A DNA stretch of 64,000 nt from Helicostylum pulchrum (taxonomy: Eukaryota > Mucoromycota > Mucoromycetes > Mucorales > Mucoraceae), in NCBI GenBank assembly GCA_025677825.1, contig JAIXMO010000010.1, positions 558,001-622,000 of the forward strand. Reading direction: 5' to 3'. The translations under genes were made by a program, and so were the position numbers. The notes below the pieces were generated by a model. That model was not told where the DNA came from. It did no database searches and saw only the letters and a list, made by a program, of their open reading frames with translations. Positions 12,200 through 24,851 of the stretch are shown one piece after another. The stretch's first letter is position 1; every line of letters starts with the position of its first letter.

Positions 12200-13859
12200 T
12201 TAACGATCGACTTCACCGAAAACAATATCCTATAAAAAAAGAAGCTTTTAGTTTCTACCCTACAATCATATACATCCTTTTTTTTTTTTTGTGAAGAAAA
12301 AACTTACCATAGTACCGATAATGGTGACCATATCAGGAAGTAAATGGTTACGAGACATGAAATCAGCACCTTGAAGATGAGAGAAACCAGGAGCTCTGTT
12401 TTTTTTTAATAATAAAGAGTTAAAAAAACAAGGTTTTATACTACAATAAATATACATATATTTTTCTTACCTGATCTTACATCTGTAAGGTCTGTTGGAA
12501 CCATCAGAAACTAAAAAGACACCAAATTCACCCTTGGGGGCTTCGACAACGGTATAAGTTTCACCAGCGGGGACGGAATAACCTTCAGAGTAAAGCTTGA
12601 AATGATGGATTAAAGCTTCCATATCCTGCTTCATGGCAGCACGAGGAGGAGGGGTAATCTTCCAATCATCGGTCTTAACGGGACCTTCAGGCATTTGGTT
12701 AATACATTGGTTAATGATACGAATAGATTGACGCATTTCCTCCATACGACAGAGATAACGATCGAAACAATCACCATTTTGGCCGATAGGTACATCGAAT
12801 TCTACCTTATCATAAGCATCATAAGGGTTGGTCTTACGGATATCCCACTTGTGGCCGGAACCACGAGCAAGGACACCAGAGAAACCCCAATCTTCAGCTT
12901 CTCTCTTAGTGACAGTACCAACATCACGGGTACGGATATGCCAGATACGGTTACCAGTCAAGAGTTCCTCAATCTCATCAACACGATCACCGAATTGCTC
13001 GGACCAATCATGAATATCAGCTAAAAGACCCAAAGGGATATCAAGAGAAACGCCACCGGGACGAACATAGTTAGCATGAAGACGGGCACCAGAACAACGT
13101 TCATAGAATTCCATCAACTTTTCACGCTCTTCGAACATCCAAAGCAAAGGAGTTAAAGCACCAACATCCATAGCATGGGACATGACAGCCATAATATGAT
13201 TCAAAACACGAGTGATTTCACCAAACATGGTACGAATATATTTGGCACGCTCAGGTACCTCAATGTTTAAAAGTTTCTCAACAGCTAAAGAGTAAGCTTG
13301 TTCGTTAGTCATCATGGAAACGTAATCGAGACGATCAAAGTAAGGTAAAGCTTGAAGATATGTCTTGTATTCAATCAACTTTTCGGTACCACGATGTAAT
13401 AAACCAATATGAGGATCGGCACGGACAATTTCTTCACCGTTTAATTCAAGAATAAGACGTAACACACCATGAGCAGCAGGATGTTGAGGTCCAAAGTTGA
13501 CAGTAAAGTTACGCATTCTACTTTCATCATCTTCAATAACTATTTTTTTTTAAAAAAAAAAAATTATATTAACATTCCTGCTGGACTTTTTGACTTTTTT
13601 TTTTGTGTTGCTTTTTTTTTGTTTATGCGTGTATGTGTGTGTGTGTATGTTTCGCAGTAACTTTTTTTTACTTACCACCAAAGGCGCTGTCTTCACTAAT
13701 AGTAGTGATAGGAACATCATGTTGAGCGGCTGTTGCCATTGTACGAATAGGTTGATATGTCTTCAAAGGCATAGCACGAGGTCTAAGCATAGAAGTACGG
13801 GCGGTAGGTGTGGCGGCATTGACAAGTCGACGTGCCCACATTCTTGTAGCAAAAGACAT
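12200..13859 (-). CDS. Mitochondrial complex I 49 kDa subunit (NDUFS2 / NuoD)
   Basis: This subunit of NADH:ubiquinone oxidoreductase lines the quinone site in the peripheral arm. Exons 13676-13859, 12471-13539, 12308-12395 and 12200-12229 join exactly in phase to 456 residues. Residues 1-60 are basic, rich in Arg, Ala, Thr and Met and free of acidic residues early on, a typical mitochondrial targeting peptide. The mature part begins around [20 protein letters not shown]. Other signatures are [37 protein letters not shown], and the C-terminal [20 protein letters not shown] then DIVFGEVDR. The quinone-site His and Tyr (HPAAHG, YFDRLDY) are present. The last exon codes only nine residues plus the stop. 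The wording is close to alpha-proteobacterial NuoD, as usual for this subunit. Confidence 0.97.
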
Positions 13860-16800
13860 TATATATTAATTGAATGTGTTGTTATTTGAAATATATATAA
13901 AGAGAGTGGGGAGTGAAAAATAACTGAAAGAAAAAAAAAATTCGTCTCTGCTATTTCTTTTTAAAACTGTTGTTTAAAAATAAAAAAAGTTGAATGCTAT
14001 TGATTGAATTTTTAAAAAAGACAAGTGATATTGTTAACATGTTGAATTTAAACTTTTTTTTTTAGAAAATGCTAAATGTTATTACCTTTTTCTTTGGTTT
14101 AGATATAAAAAAAAAATAGATTATTTCTCCACAAAATGTTTTCAAAGGCCAGGTGGGAGACGACAGGGCAATTGCTTTTTTTGAACAGCCGTCTTTGACG
14201 TCACAAGTCACGTGTTGTAAAAGCCTTCAAAAAAAGATATTAAAGAATCACGCTAGGTGTTGATAGAACAAGGTGCTTTTGGCTAAAACAGTTTTGTTTA
14301 TAAGGATGTGTGAATGAACATTCGGTAAAAATCAGATTATTTTGAATTTTATAGCGAAAGTAAATAAAAAAAGATACCTGGTATATACATTGCAATTGCA
14401 ATTGCAATTTGTTTCGACACCAACTATCAACTACTAACTACGTATTTCGGGATGAAAAAGAGAAATCTTTCGTAAAATGAATAGTACAACTCTCTATCGT
14501 GTGTATTTGAGTCAGTGGCTAACTTAGGATTTGTATTTGTACGCTTAGTCAAGCAATATAAAAGCATGTTTTTATATGTACTTTTTTTTAGGATAGCGAT
14601 GTATTAGAAAACAAACCTGACAAGCATGGCCCAGAAAAATCCTTCGAGAACGATGTAACATCTGAAAAAAATAAAGTAGTTACTAATGAATAGAACTGAC
14701 AAAAAAGAAAAAAATAGTCATGTATTTTTGCACATTCAGCAATTTGCATTATTTGAAATTGCGACTCTACAAAAGTATTTAAAGAATCTAAAGTAGTACA
14801 AGTCCTTGCAGCGGTACTTACTTGATAGATGGCGGTATGAGATTCATTCTATTATATGTAAGAATCCTATGGAATTAATTAGTACAAAAGAAAAATGGGA
14901 TTACTAAAGAGAAAAAAAAGGTAACGTGTTATTCTCGAGATCAATCCAATACTTTGGTAACTGATAGTCTATAGTTAGTTTAATGATATCACATCGTATA
15001 AGACATATTTTTTTTTCTTATTCTTAATGCACGACAAATCAAGTTTATGTCTTGTACACGCAACTCTGTTTTCTGTTTCCCTCATTATTTTTTCAAGAAA
15101 TTATGCAGCATAGCAAAATAATAGGTACACGGAACGACATAAAGATGATTCAATTTTGTAGATTTAGATAAGCTTGTGCGACTTTCCTAGGTTGCTTATT
15201 GAAATATTTTATTAAATAAAGAGAAAAATAGTCATGATTGTGAGCGCATAAAATTAAAAGACCTCATCTCTCATTACTGCTTTTTTAGAAATAAACATAC
15301 ATTCTCGTCAAGCACAAAACATTATATTCTGTCCCCTTTTTTTATTTTGGTGTTCATATGATTTCATCAGGCACGGATCAATTTATTTATTATGCAATAG
15401 TGCTTTGATAATATGATGAATAATAGTAAAAAGACCTTGCATTGTCACCTGGTAGAAAAGCAGAACATATTTTCCCTCTTTTCGCTTTTCGAAATACCGC
15501 ATTTTTGGTCGTTTTCTGTGAGTCACAAGAACAGACCTGATGTTCCAAAAACTGGGAGGTAAACTTTAATAGTTTGCTGGTAATATTCAAGATTTCCGCT
15601 CCTTATAATGATATTGTCATGACAATGAAATAATACCGCGATAATATATGTCTACTCCAATTTATAGACATAAAATCAAAACACTTGAGTATATCACGAT
15701 TCTCTTCCAAGTGCCAAAAAAAAAAAACTAATCTAACAAATGAAATCTTCTCCTTTTAAACATATATACCCATTACACTAATCACAATTTTTATGAAGCA
15801 CAAATAGCATCATTGGATCTTTCAAGAGCCGTATAGAAACTTCTTGTTTATTAAAATAAATTAAGTACAGTTTTTTTTAATCCGTTTTAGAACCGAGAAA
15901 GATATAGTTGGAGATTTCTACAGAAGAAGAAAAAGAAGATCGCTTCTAGTTTGAATACAAAAGAGGTATAACTTTCTGTCAGTGATATACGAGTAATTTT
16001 CTTAGCATCACTTATGGTGTGTGATAGTAACACCAACTTTATTATAAACTTTATGGTGCTCTCTCTTCGTCATAGTTTTTACCTGCTAAAAAAAACGAGA
16101 ATTTAAAAATACCAACTCTAGAGTACATGAGGTAAATCATCTATTTGTTCGTAGCTAGTATAAGGGCTGAGAAACTACATATGTTACGATTGTATCTAAC
16201 AACTATAGCCGACAATACAAAGTAGAGAAGTAGAATGCTTATTTAATAATATCATAAAGTAAACTGCTACAGTACAACATTTGACATGATCATTTTTTTT
16301 TAGACAAACTAGGTAAATTATTCAAGAAAGGTGAATGCATTGGAATAATAACGACTGTCATGTACACATCCTTGCAGTAAAAGACTATAATTCTGTAAAA
16401 AGAAAAAATGACTATCACTCTCATTTTTTTTAAGGAAAATAAAATGTGAACGGGCCTATATATTTCTTTTTCTGGAGTAAAACTAGTACGTATAATTATG
16501 GGATGAGCTAAAAAAGACAACAATGCACATGCAAATAAAGTAACTATTGCGTAAAGGAGGAGGAAAATGAAACTGTTTGATTACAGGAGTAGTATGAAAA
16601 ATAATGCTATTTTGGTGATACATTAAAAAAAAATTTAAATATATTAATAATTACATCATTTTTCCTTTTGTGTGTAGTAAACAAATAAACTAAGTTATTT
16701 TTATGATTCCTTTTGATCTGATTAAAAGGTATAGATAAGAAGAAGAAAAAAAGAAAAAAAAAAAGTTTACCTCTTTTTCAAAAAAAAAAACTGTTTTTGT

Positions 16801-17148
16801 GAGACCACAACTTGGCTTCTATAAAAAAGGCTTTTTGAGTCCGCGAACAAAGTTTTCAAATTTATATTTTCTTTGAGTACGCGCTTTATGTCAAATTCCA
16901 GGTTTCGGCCATTTTACCCGATGACCTGTGCCGAAAAAGTTGCAAGAAGAAGAAAAGCACTGTCCAAGTACCCATTTTTTAGTTAGTTGGTAATCCACCA
17001 ATGTTAAAGAGGGTCGGTAGAGTCGTAAATATTTTATACCAATCATTTTTATTATTTTTAAACAAAAACGAAAAGAAACGAAACAGTTTCATCTTGACGA
17101 TCCCCTGTGTTTCGTGTGTACAAACCTGGCACTTAAAAAAGCCCTGCG
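13860..17148. other. Gene-poor region upstream of NDUFS2
   Basis: About 3.3 kb where I find no supportable gene on either strand. The first 300 bp presumably include the NDUFS2 promoter. Elsewhere there are only short ORFs without family features. A small tandem of CAATTG units sits near 14393-14411. An exon-like pair at about 14477-14690 (short ATG frame, then a frame opening after ttttttttag) was considered too weak to call. Confidence 0.5.
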
Positions 17149-17593
17149 TTAGAAATTTTTATCGTTAAATTTTGAAATACACAACAGCAACCTTAATCTT
17201 ATTAATGGCCGGATTTTTGTTTTTTTTTTGTTTAACAGCTTACCTTTTGTATCACCATGTACGCTTGTTAACTGGTTAAGCACTTCGCATTCATTTGACA
17301 CGTCCCTTTCAGAAAAAGGGAAACTTGCGTTACTGCAAGAAGACACAAACACCTTATTGACAAGTGAGCGCTCGTAATGGTTGTTGACCATGCGCTGTAA
17401 TAAAATATTTACATTGCTTTTGTCTTCCAGGTTTGATTTTTAAACAATAACCAACTATAGTCATACCATCTTCTTTCAAATTGGTTATTCGCGCTTTGTG
17501 CTGTGGTAAAATTATTTGAATATTTCTCACAACATTTTCTAAGATAAATTTTAATACAAATCTCTTACTTATATACCACTTCATCATTACCAT
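17149..17593 (-). pseudogene. Decayed serine-recombinase-like (IS607-type) fragment
   Basis: Two minus-strand frames continue one another. The first contains MTIVGYCLKIKPGRQKQC. The second, shifted by one base near 17395, continues LQRMVNNHYERSLVNKVFVS and then SVHGDTKG before a donor-like GTAAGC. This matches a repeated Mucoralean protein family I recall with the motif IVGYCRKS followed by a YERSLVDKVFVS stretch. That family resembles the N-terminus of IS607-type serine recombinases, where the Ser of the YxRxS motif is catalytic. Here the Ser position reads Ile, the frame is broken, and the catalytic domain stops early, so the copy is dead. The family assignment is inference from motif memory. 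No inverted repeats were found around it. Confidence 0.55.
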
Positions 17594-18546
17594 GATACTT
17601 TGTATCTAGTACGCTCAATGAGTATATTCTTATTTTTTGGTTTTTCCCTTTTAATACTTTTAGAAAGAGACAAAAAGCAAATCCGCAGCATATTTTGAGG
17701 ATATATAAAAAAAACTTACTGATAGTGGTACGCATTGTATTTAAATGAAAGGGAAATAAAAGTGATTTATTCTAAAAAATAAAAGATCGAATAAATACAG
17801 CTTAGGCTGATAAAATGGATCTATTTAATCATTTTTTTGTAAAGCGTGTAACAAAAAAGCGAATTAGATATTGCAAATTGGTGTCAGTAAATGTTTTTGG
17901 CTTTGCGTGAGTTGAGATTGTGGAAAATGCAAATTGGCCAATTAAATTTAAGTTTTTATTTTTATTTTTTTAAAATGACCAAATTTTCAAAAAAATAAAA
18001 GTGACCAATTGAGACTGGAACCACTGTATCTAATGGAAATGCCTTGAAAAGGAATAGGAGAGAAAAAAGAAGTAGAAATAGGAGTGCGCGAAGATCTTTA
18101 TATGAAATAATGATGTAAATCGTGCTTCCTTTTTTCATGTTTTACGTGAATACAAGGGTAATGATGGGTTCCGAACCGGACACATGTCATTAGTAAAGTT
18201 TATCAATATAAATACGTCAGAGAAGATCACTTTAAGTAGTAGAATGCAGGCTATTGCAACTAAAATATTCAGATTGTTAGCAGTTGTAAGTATATGACTG
18301 CATGTAACACATTACACGCGAGAGTGACTTAATTGAAACAACTCCGCAGTTCTCTCACTATAGTCATCTCTTACTCAAACTTTTCTTTCCCACTCTCTGC
18401 ACTTAATGGTCTCCTACATTTTTTTTTATTCGGGTTTATGCGCTTGTTGTAATATTTTTGGGGTATTTAAACAATTTTTGTTTGTTTCTGTTTCTTCTTT
18501 CCTTCTTTTATTTTTTTTTATTTCACACATATTTTTTTTATTTCTA
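17594..18546. other. Intergenic region upstream of the RhoGEF gene
   Basis: About 950 bp with no gene. TGCAAATTGG occurs twice near 17870 and 17928. A block around 17940-18025, read on the minus strand as TGGTTCCAGTCTCAATTGG and onward, has the look of a transposon terminus, but I saw no inverted partner. The final 150 bp are very CT-rich and lead into the ATG at 18547. Confidence 0.4.
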
Positions 18547-19902
18547 ATGCCACCTTATTCATATCCATCTTTTGAAGAAATTGAAGCTAAAGAATGGGCG
18601 TCAAACACTATAGAAACAATTCTTACAGACATAACACCAGTATCATTTAAATCTGCATTTAGTTGCCAATACGAGAAACCAAAAAAGTTACAGATAGTAA
18701 TAAATGAAGATCTGCCTAAAAAGAAGAATGATTATAATAATCCATTGAGACGTTCTTTTTCGTTTCTTGAAGGCAATTTGTTCTTTACTCCTAACGAAGA
18801 AAGAACCCAACAAAAGAATGCTCGTAGATCGCAAAGCACAATGTTGCCAAGCACTAGTTTTGCAGCTAAAGCAACATGTATGAAACCAACACATCATTCT
18901 TCTCTCTCTAGTTGCATCCGCGATGCTTGGCACATGGATCATGCATCTCAAATCAAAGCCGAACTTTTTATTAATCATAAGAAATCAAGCAAGGAATTAA
19001 AAGCTATTCATGTTTGGAAAATCACTTTAGCACAATATATGATTCAAACACCACCATCTTTAGAGATTAAGGTAAAAAAAATAACAATATTAATCTTTTT
19101 TTTTTTACCTCAGCGTTTCTGATATTTATCATAGTCTAAACCATATACGAAAAGATCGAGCCAGTTGTCTAAATTTATCATGACCGAATTATTGACAACC
19201 GAAGAAACCTATCTCAATCACTTGTTGACTGTAAAAAATGTAAAGGGAAAAAAAATACAATTTATGTACATATATTAAGTTTGCAATATATAGTTATACA
19301 TGGATCCTCTATTGGAGATAGCCCAAAAAAAATCATCACTCGTCAACCTAAAAGATATTGAAATCATTTTTGCATTTATACCACAACTCATTATTTTATC
19401 CACAATACTTGTTCATAACTTAAAAGAAACCCTTACACTATTTGAAAATGGATCTGATGAACCCCGTATTGGCCAAGCTTTTTGTGAATTGGAAGATTTC
19501 TTTGATATCTATATCGCTTATACGGTTAACTTTTCAAAGTCAAAAAAACACTTGTCAAAAGCTAGTTCTAGTATTGTTTATAGACAACTTGTTCAGGTAT
19601 GATACTTTGACTTATTTATTTATATAAACATACTAACGTATTAAAAAAAAGCATACGATGAGTCGAAAAGAAACAAATAGAATGCTTTTATCGGATTACA
19701 TGATTGCGCCAATTCAAAGAATCACGCGCTATGCTCTTTTGCTGAAAGGTAAGCCGACTATATTATGTATATTGTGTATACTTACATGTTAAAAATAGAT
19801 CTTTTAAAGTATTCCAAGCCTTCTAACTCGGATTATGTTTATTTGAACAAGGCATTAAAATGCCTCTCTGCACTTGCACATGCTATGAATACTGTGCAAT
19901 AA
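18547..19902 (+). CDS. DH-domain Rho guanine nucleotide exchange factor without PH domain
   Basis: A predicted activator of Rho/Rac/Cdc42 GTPases in polarity and actin control. Exons 18547-19071, 19135-19239, 19294-19596, 19652-19748 and 19799-19902 give 377 residues. The first 170 residues are Ser/Lys-rich and probably disordered. The Dbl-homology domain covers about residues 185-375. Its first conserved region is IMTELLTTEETYLNHLLTV, the middle part contains IGQAFCELEDFFDIYIAYTV, and the third conserved region is LLSDYMIAPIQRITRYALLL, the GTPase-contact helix. The protein stops soon after the last DH helix, with no PH domain. I chose ATG 18547; the open frame begins at 18406, but the extra 47 residues are a hydrophobic Phe-rich run from a T-rich leader and unlikely to be translated. 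Confidence 0.88.
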
Positions 19903-20057
19903 ACCTTCCTGTATCCTCCATTGTAATTATTATCATTATACATATAAACTTTTTTTTTTCCATAAACAAATAAATATATTTTACTGCATCAATTTAAGTA
20001 TATCATGTGCTTTCTTTTAACACAAACCCCCCTTTTTTTTACTGTTTTATATATTTT

Positions 20058-20249
20058 ATGGAAACAGAATACCCTCAATCACCACACATCGAAAAGCACA
20101 ATGTCGTCATGGAGAAAACCATGGTTCCTTTTGTTAAACCAGAATCTACTATTAGCGTAGTAACTGGTAAAAACGGTACTCCCATCTCTATCGATCTAGA
20201 ACATTCCCAAAGTTACTTCTATCTTCCTGGTGAAGTCATTCATGGTATA

Positions 20250-20289
<40 letters not shown>

Positions 20290-21664
20290 AAAAATTACAC
20301 TTGTTTGTATTGATTGTTTACTGACAACATTTTTTTTTAATGTTTATAAAGGTATTGTCACCATAGGACACCCCAATACATGTAAAGGAAAAGTAGATAT
20401 TCAGTTATCTTGTACGTATCGCGTACCACCCTCTTATAAAAGATCGATATTTAAAGTCATGATTGATCCTATTTGGATATCGGACGATATAAACCAATCG
20501 CCCTTCTCTTTGACAATACCATCCGACCTTCCGACGTATAATAATAATGATAAGGTATTTTAACAATTTATACAGTAAACTAGTTTTTATTTTATTTTAT
20601 TTCATGCTTAACGATACATATTTTTTTTTTAAAAAAAATAGTCTATTGTCGGTAGAATTGAATACAAATTGAAGGCTACTTATGAAATAGTCGATCTACC
20701 ATTATCATTATATCCCAAAACATCGATCCCTATTTTTATTAGCGCACAGATATCCACCAGTGATCCTTTGTATACGATTCCTTTGCAGAGCAAAAAAGAT
20801 ATCACGATTACGATACCACGAGATGTAGTATTAAAAAACAATCGATTGCGAAAGGGAGAAAAGGGATTGGTTTCAGCCAAACTTACCTTACATACCTCTT
20901 GCTTCTTACCTGGTCAAAGTTTACCTTTTACACTTGAAATTCAACACATGGCACCAGTTAAACAATTACAAGGCATTCAAATGGTACTAGAGCGCACGAC
21001 TAGAATACAAAAGCAACAAGGCGATTCTTTAGAAACAACCATTATCGCCAAAAACATACTACCGCTAGTTTGTGATCTAGACGATTTCTCTGTTTGCATT
21101 TCGGATCAAGTTCTCCAAATTCCCGAGCATATTTCCCCTACAAGTTGTAACGTGAGACAAGATATTATTATGCCATTTTATATCCAATACAAATTAAAAG
21201 TGCTTGTTAATATGGATATGCATCATTTTTTGGAAGATATTCCACTTCGAAAAAGAGATAGAGCATTCGGTATGATGACAAAAATTATTGGCAGCTTAGA
21301 ACAAGACGGTCCTGCATTCTTTTATGGAACCACTATTGAATTAGACTTGCCTATTACTATAGGTACAACAACATCATCTACCTGTTATGAAAATAATCAG
21401 CAACTCAAGCTTCCTACTACAGTAGTTGCTTCACCTGTTAACTATCATTCTTCGTCTCCTATACCTCGTCAGAATAATATAAATCGATTAGATAGCGATC
21501 CCACTCATAATAGAAGCAGTAATCGCTTACAAATGCAACGCCATCAGTTTATATCTACCAGTTCTTTCTTCAGCCAACCAGTAATAGACAGGCCACCTTC
21601 TGCCCCACCACTTGATGATCTTCATAAAGAAGATCACATTAGTCCCCCACCTTATTTGGCATAG
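20058..21664 (+). CDS. Alpha-arrestin-like trafficking adaptor with C-terminal PPxY
   Basis: A predicted adaptor that links cargo proteins to a Nedd4/Rsp5-type ubiquitin ligase for endocytosis. Exons 20058-20244, 20352-20554 and 20642-21664 give 470 residues. The N-terminal arrestin lobe includes SYFYLPGEVIHGIVTI, the usual strand pair with conserved PGE. The C-terminal lobe begins around TLHTSCFLPGQSLPFTLEIQ, again with a PGQ turn. The last 100 residues are low complexity and end SPPPYLA. PPPY is the classic WW-domain ligand, and SAPPL upstream is a weaker Pro motif. The first intron carries a long GAAA microsatellite. No membrane segment is present. Its stop is 68 bp from the converging IPT-factor gene. 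Confidence 0.88.
20249..20292 (+). repeat. GAAA tetranucleotide microsatellite in arrestin intron 1
   Basis: About ten tandem GAAA units lie directly after the 5' splice donor of the first arrestin intron. The tract is purine-only and could vary in length between strains. Confidence 0.95.
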
Positions 21665-21732
21665 TCGCCTTTTTTTTAATATTTATTTATTAAACATATT
21701 TACAAACTTATTTTTTTTTATTATGATTTTTT

Positions 21733-24023
21733 TTATAAATTATTTGAAGATGGTTCAGACTTAATTGCCAGCTTATCCGCTAGAGCTTGATTGCTACCAC
21801 TACTATTGCCTTGTACAATACGCATAGCAATCTTTCTAGCGTCTTCGACAATACCCGTCATTTTCATCCCCACCACTTGTAACGCGAGTTCCATCAATGC
21901 ACGATCAGTTTCTACCAAATAGGTAAATACCATCACATCGTTTTTAGTAGTAGTGGGTGGTGATTCTTTAAATGTCACAACGACAGCACCAGGTTGTCTG
22001 GCTGGTGGTAAAGTACAAATAAGCGTATTCGGTGACCAATATTGAACATTGGTTGCAGGTGTATCTCCAAACATGACGGTCATACCAGGTCTAAAATCAG
22101 TACCGAGAATAGTAATCTCAATACCTCCACTCATGGGCGCTTCATTTGGAATCAATCGCTTCATTAATGGCGTACCGGAATAAATGACGGGTTGAGCCAC
22201 AGGAGCAAACATATTCTTAAACACGGATTTCATACTATCATCTGCAGAAGCCGTAGAAGAAGCAGAAGACTGTAAATTATAGTGAGGTTTCGGGGTTTCC
22301 ATTTTTGTAGTTGCATTACCAAATGGAAACGATTTGATCCAATTCAACGTAGGTATCTTTGCTTGATCAGTAGTAGGTGGAGTAGATATAGGTAATACTT
22401 CAGTTTCAGTAGGACGACGTCTTTTTAGCCCAGTCTTGATTTTATTCGATTTATGATCATCTGTAATCATAATGGGTGGTGATACACCTTCTGCAACCTT
22501 TTTACCAGTATGATCAATCATTTCAAAATAAATACAAAATCCTAATCGTTCATTATGATGTCTGCAGTAACATGTAATACGTGTAGGTAATATCGTATCT
22601 CCTGCGCTAAAATCAACTAATTCTGAACAATTAAATAATAATATTCTTTCTTCGTCGTGAGCTAGTAATTGATGATTCTCTTCCTCAATCGATCTCTCGT
22701 CCTCTGTTTCTTCATGATTAGCGTTTTGTGCTTTATTCTCTTTTCTTCTTTGAGATCGTTTACGCTAAATATAAATTAGTTTTTTTTATATATATTATAT
22801 TATATAGATACTGGTTAGTTTACCTCTCGTTGAATACAACCTAAACAAGTAGATACTTTCTTAGTAGGGTCGCTGGCACACAAAACTCTGGCTCGTAAGA
22901 ATAGTACTTTCTCTGGATTAACAGCTAATCCTGTTTCTATACCATGATGTCGTCCAGCATATGACTTCTTCAATTTATCCTTTGTTACCATATGTTCTGG
23001 TAGTTTCAAGTGAGACCACCATTGCGCTTTATCCCCTCCATCCGTTACTAACTGGATACATAATTTTATTTGAGTTTCTACTCTTGATTTGGCTCCAGTT
23101 TGGGGTACTCCCAATACTCTTATTTGTAGTCTAAACATTTCCATAATTCTTTAGTATGCAAAAAGCAAGCCTGCTCTAGATAAGCTTACCCGGTATTTAA
23201 ATGTTCGAATTGTCGCTTAAATTGCATAATGGGGTCAAAATCTATCGACGAAGAAGGCATTGGCGATGATATAGGCGAATCAGTTGGAGCATTATTTCTG
23301 GAAAATAATTAATAATTAGTAGATCCATTAGTACACGGTAGAAACATAGAACTTACGACGAACTTAGAAACGGCACGGGATGATTAGAAAGGTATTCGGA
23401 GAAGCTGCGTGCGATATTGGGAAAGGTTGGAAATATATTATTGTGTGTTACGTTAGAAATAAACTATATTTATGCGTATTAGGTAGCCGAACTCGATAAC
23501 AAATTAACCAAGCAAAAAATAAAAAACAGAAAAAAAAAGGCACACATACATTATTTAAACCTGTCCAGAAAGAAGGTGGTTGTTCTCCAACTGAAGTTGA
23601 AATAGCTGCTTGGAAAGACTCCATATTTGACGCAATAGATTGTGCAAGTGTAGAAGATGAATCACCATTTAGTCTTGTTAAATGGTTATTATTTTTTTCA
23701 CTATTTTCTTTCAAAAACTGTTCAGCAAAAGCATTACCCTGATTGTTATTTTGTTGCTCTTGTTGGTGCTGTTGGTGCTGTTGGTGCTGGTGCTGTTGTT
23801 GTGGCATATAGTATAACGGGTTATCTTGAGAAATTTGATCAAGACCATAAAAAAAACTTTGGTCCATAAAAGAAGGTGGAAGTGGAGGTGGTACATTGTT
23901 AAAGTTTTTGGGAGGAGGCAATCTATCACTTTCTTGAATAATATTCGAGTTATCCGTAACGTTACCTCCTGATTCATCAGCAGATAAAGCTGGTAAATCC
24001 AAGTTGGAATCACTTCTTGACAT
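21733..24023 (-). CDS. Mga2/Spt23-like IPT/TIG transcription regulator lacking ankyrin and membrane parts
   Basis: Exons 23550-24023, 23357-23463, 23190-23297, 22824-23148 and 21733-22764 give 681 residues. Residues 1-160 are low complexity, with a His/Gln tract near residue 75. From about residue 230 comes the conserved N-terminal region of the Mga2/Spt23 family: RLQIRVLGVPQTGAKSRVET, LKLPEHMVTKDKLKKSYAGR, then ITCYCRHHNERLGFCIYFEM. A single IPT/TIG fold follows (YSGTPLMKRLIPNEAPMSGG to VMVFTYL). In yeast, these proteins are ER-anchored regulators of fatty-acid desaturation, with ankyrin repeats and a C-terminal membrane helix. Here the protein ends about 60 residues after the IPT domain, with neither. 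The stop is clear and no continuation was seen. ATG 24023 is favoured; an in-frame ATG seven codons upstream is possible. Confidence 0.85.
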
Positions 24024-24851
24024 TGTATATGATTTTAAATACAAGAAGAGTACTTTTTTCTGCTTCCAAGAGATTTCGAGACCTCTCTGAGATTCAATAC
24101 GAGACTGTGTTTATGTTTTCAAAGAAGCCTATTCGCGAATTTCGGTTTAGTGTTAAGCAGTACTACCTCTTCGGTCTCTTTATATACACTTTGATTTATC
24201 TCTAGTTACTTGTAGTAACGTTCATATCAATTAGTCAAAGGCATATGTTATCTTACTTTAAGTAAATGAATAACCTAATACTTTTTAATTAGTCGGCTAT
24301 TTTTTAAAAACACAGCCCATAAATCAATGGAAAGTAAATATGCTTACATAGTCCAGAATAACCTTTCATATGTTGGTATCTTGTGTCTCAAAGGGAAAAA
24401 AATATTCGTACAACTACGTGTATTTTTTATCACATGAATACTTTACCATAATCGGACACGGATAGAAAGGTTTGTATCAAAGACCATAGAAAGTATCTTT
24501 CATGACGGAGAAGACCGGCCTGTGTCAATCATTATAATAATGTAAGGGGCTAAATGTCACTCCCTTTTTTTCTTTCTTGTTTCCTTAAGACTTTTTTCGC
24601 AGTTGCATAGTTACGAATCAGTTAGTTGGTAAGTAGGTAATATATAAACGTTAGAATCAACCTTAAAATCTTTGAAAGTGAAAGAGGGATACATATCATC
24701 AAAAATACACTGTCAGAATAAGTAATATTTATATTGAATACAAATCAAGACGTTCCAATAACCGGTTTTATACCTAACTGTATTTACAAATATAAAGCAC
24801 GGACCTAGCGTATTTTTAATTTTTTCTCTTTTTTCTCTTTTTTCAAACAAA
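24024..24851. promoter_or_regulatory. Divergent region between the IPT regulator and the HeH gene
   Basis: 828 bp with no gene. Both flanking genes start away from it, so it contains both promoters. CT-rich runs (ttttttctctttttt) precede the plus-strand ATG at 24852. Nothing else specific is visible. Confidence 0.45.

Noticed and set aside
14477..14700. Possible two-exon mini-gene (short ATG frame, then a frame after a T-run acceptor)
   Set aside because: The product would be tiny, the donor is non-standard and nothing in it is recognisable.
17940..18025. Transposon-terminus-like block (minus strand TGGTTCCAGTCTCAATTGG)
   Set aside because: No inverted partner, target duplication or transposase was seen nearby.
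18168..18185. GGTTCCGAACC palindrome as a possible tRNA T-arm
   Set aside because: The flanking bases do not form acceptor, D or anticodon stems.
18406..18546. Upstream extension of the RhoGEF frame
   Set aside because: It codes a Phe-rich run from T-rich leader DNA; the internal ATG at 18547 gives a normal N-terminus.
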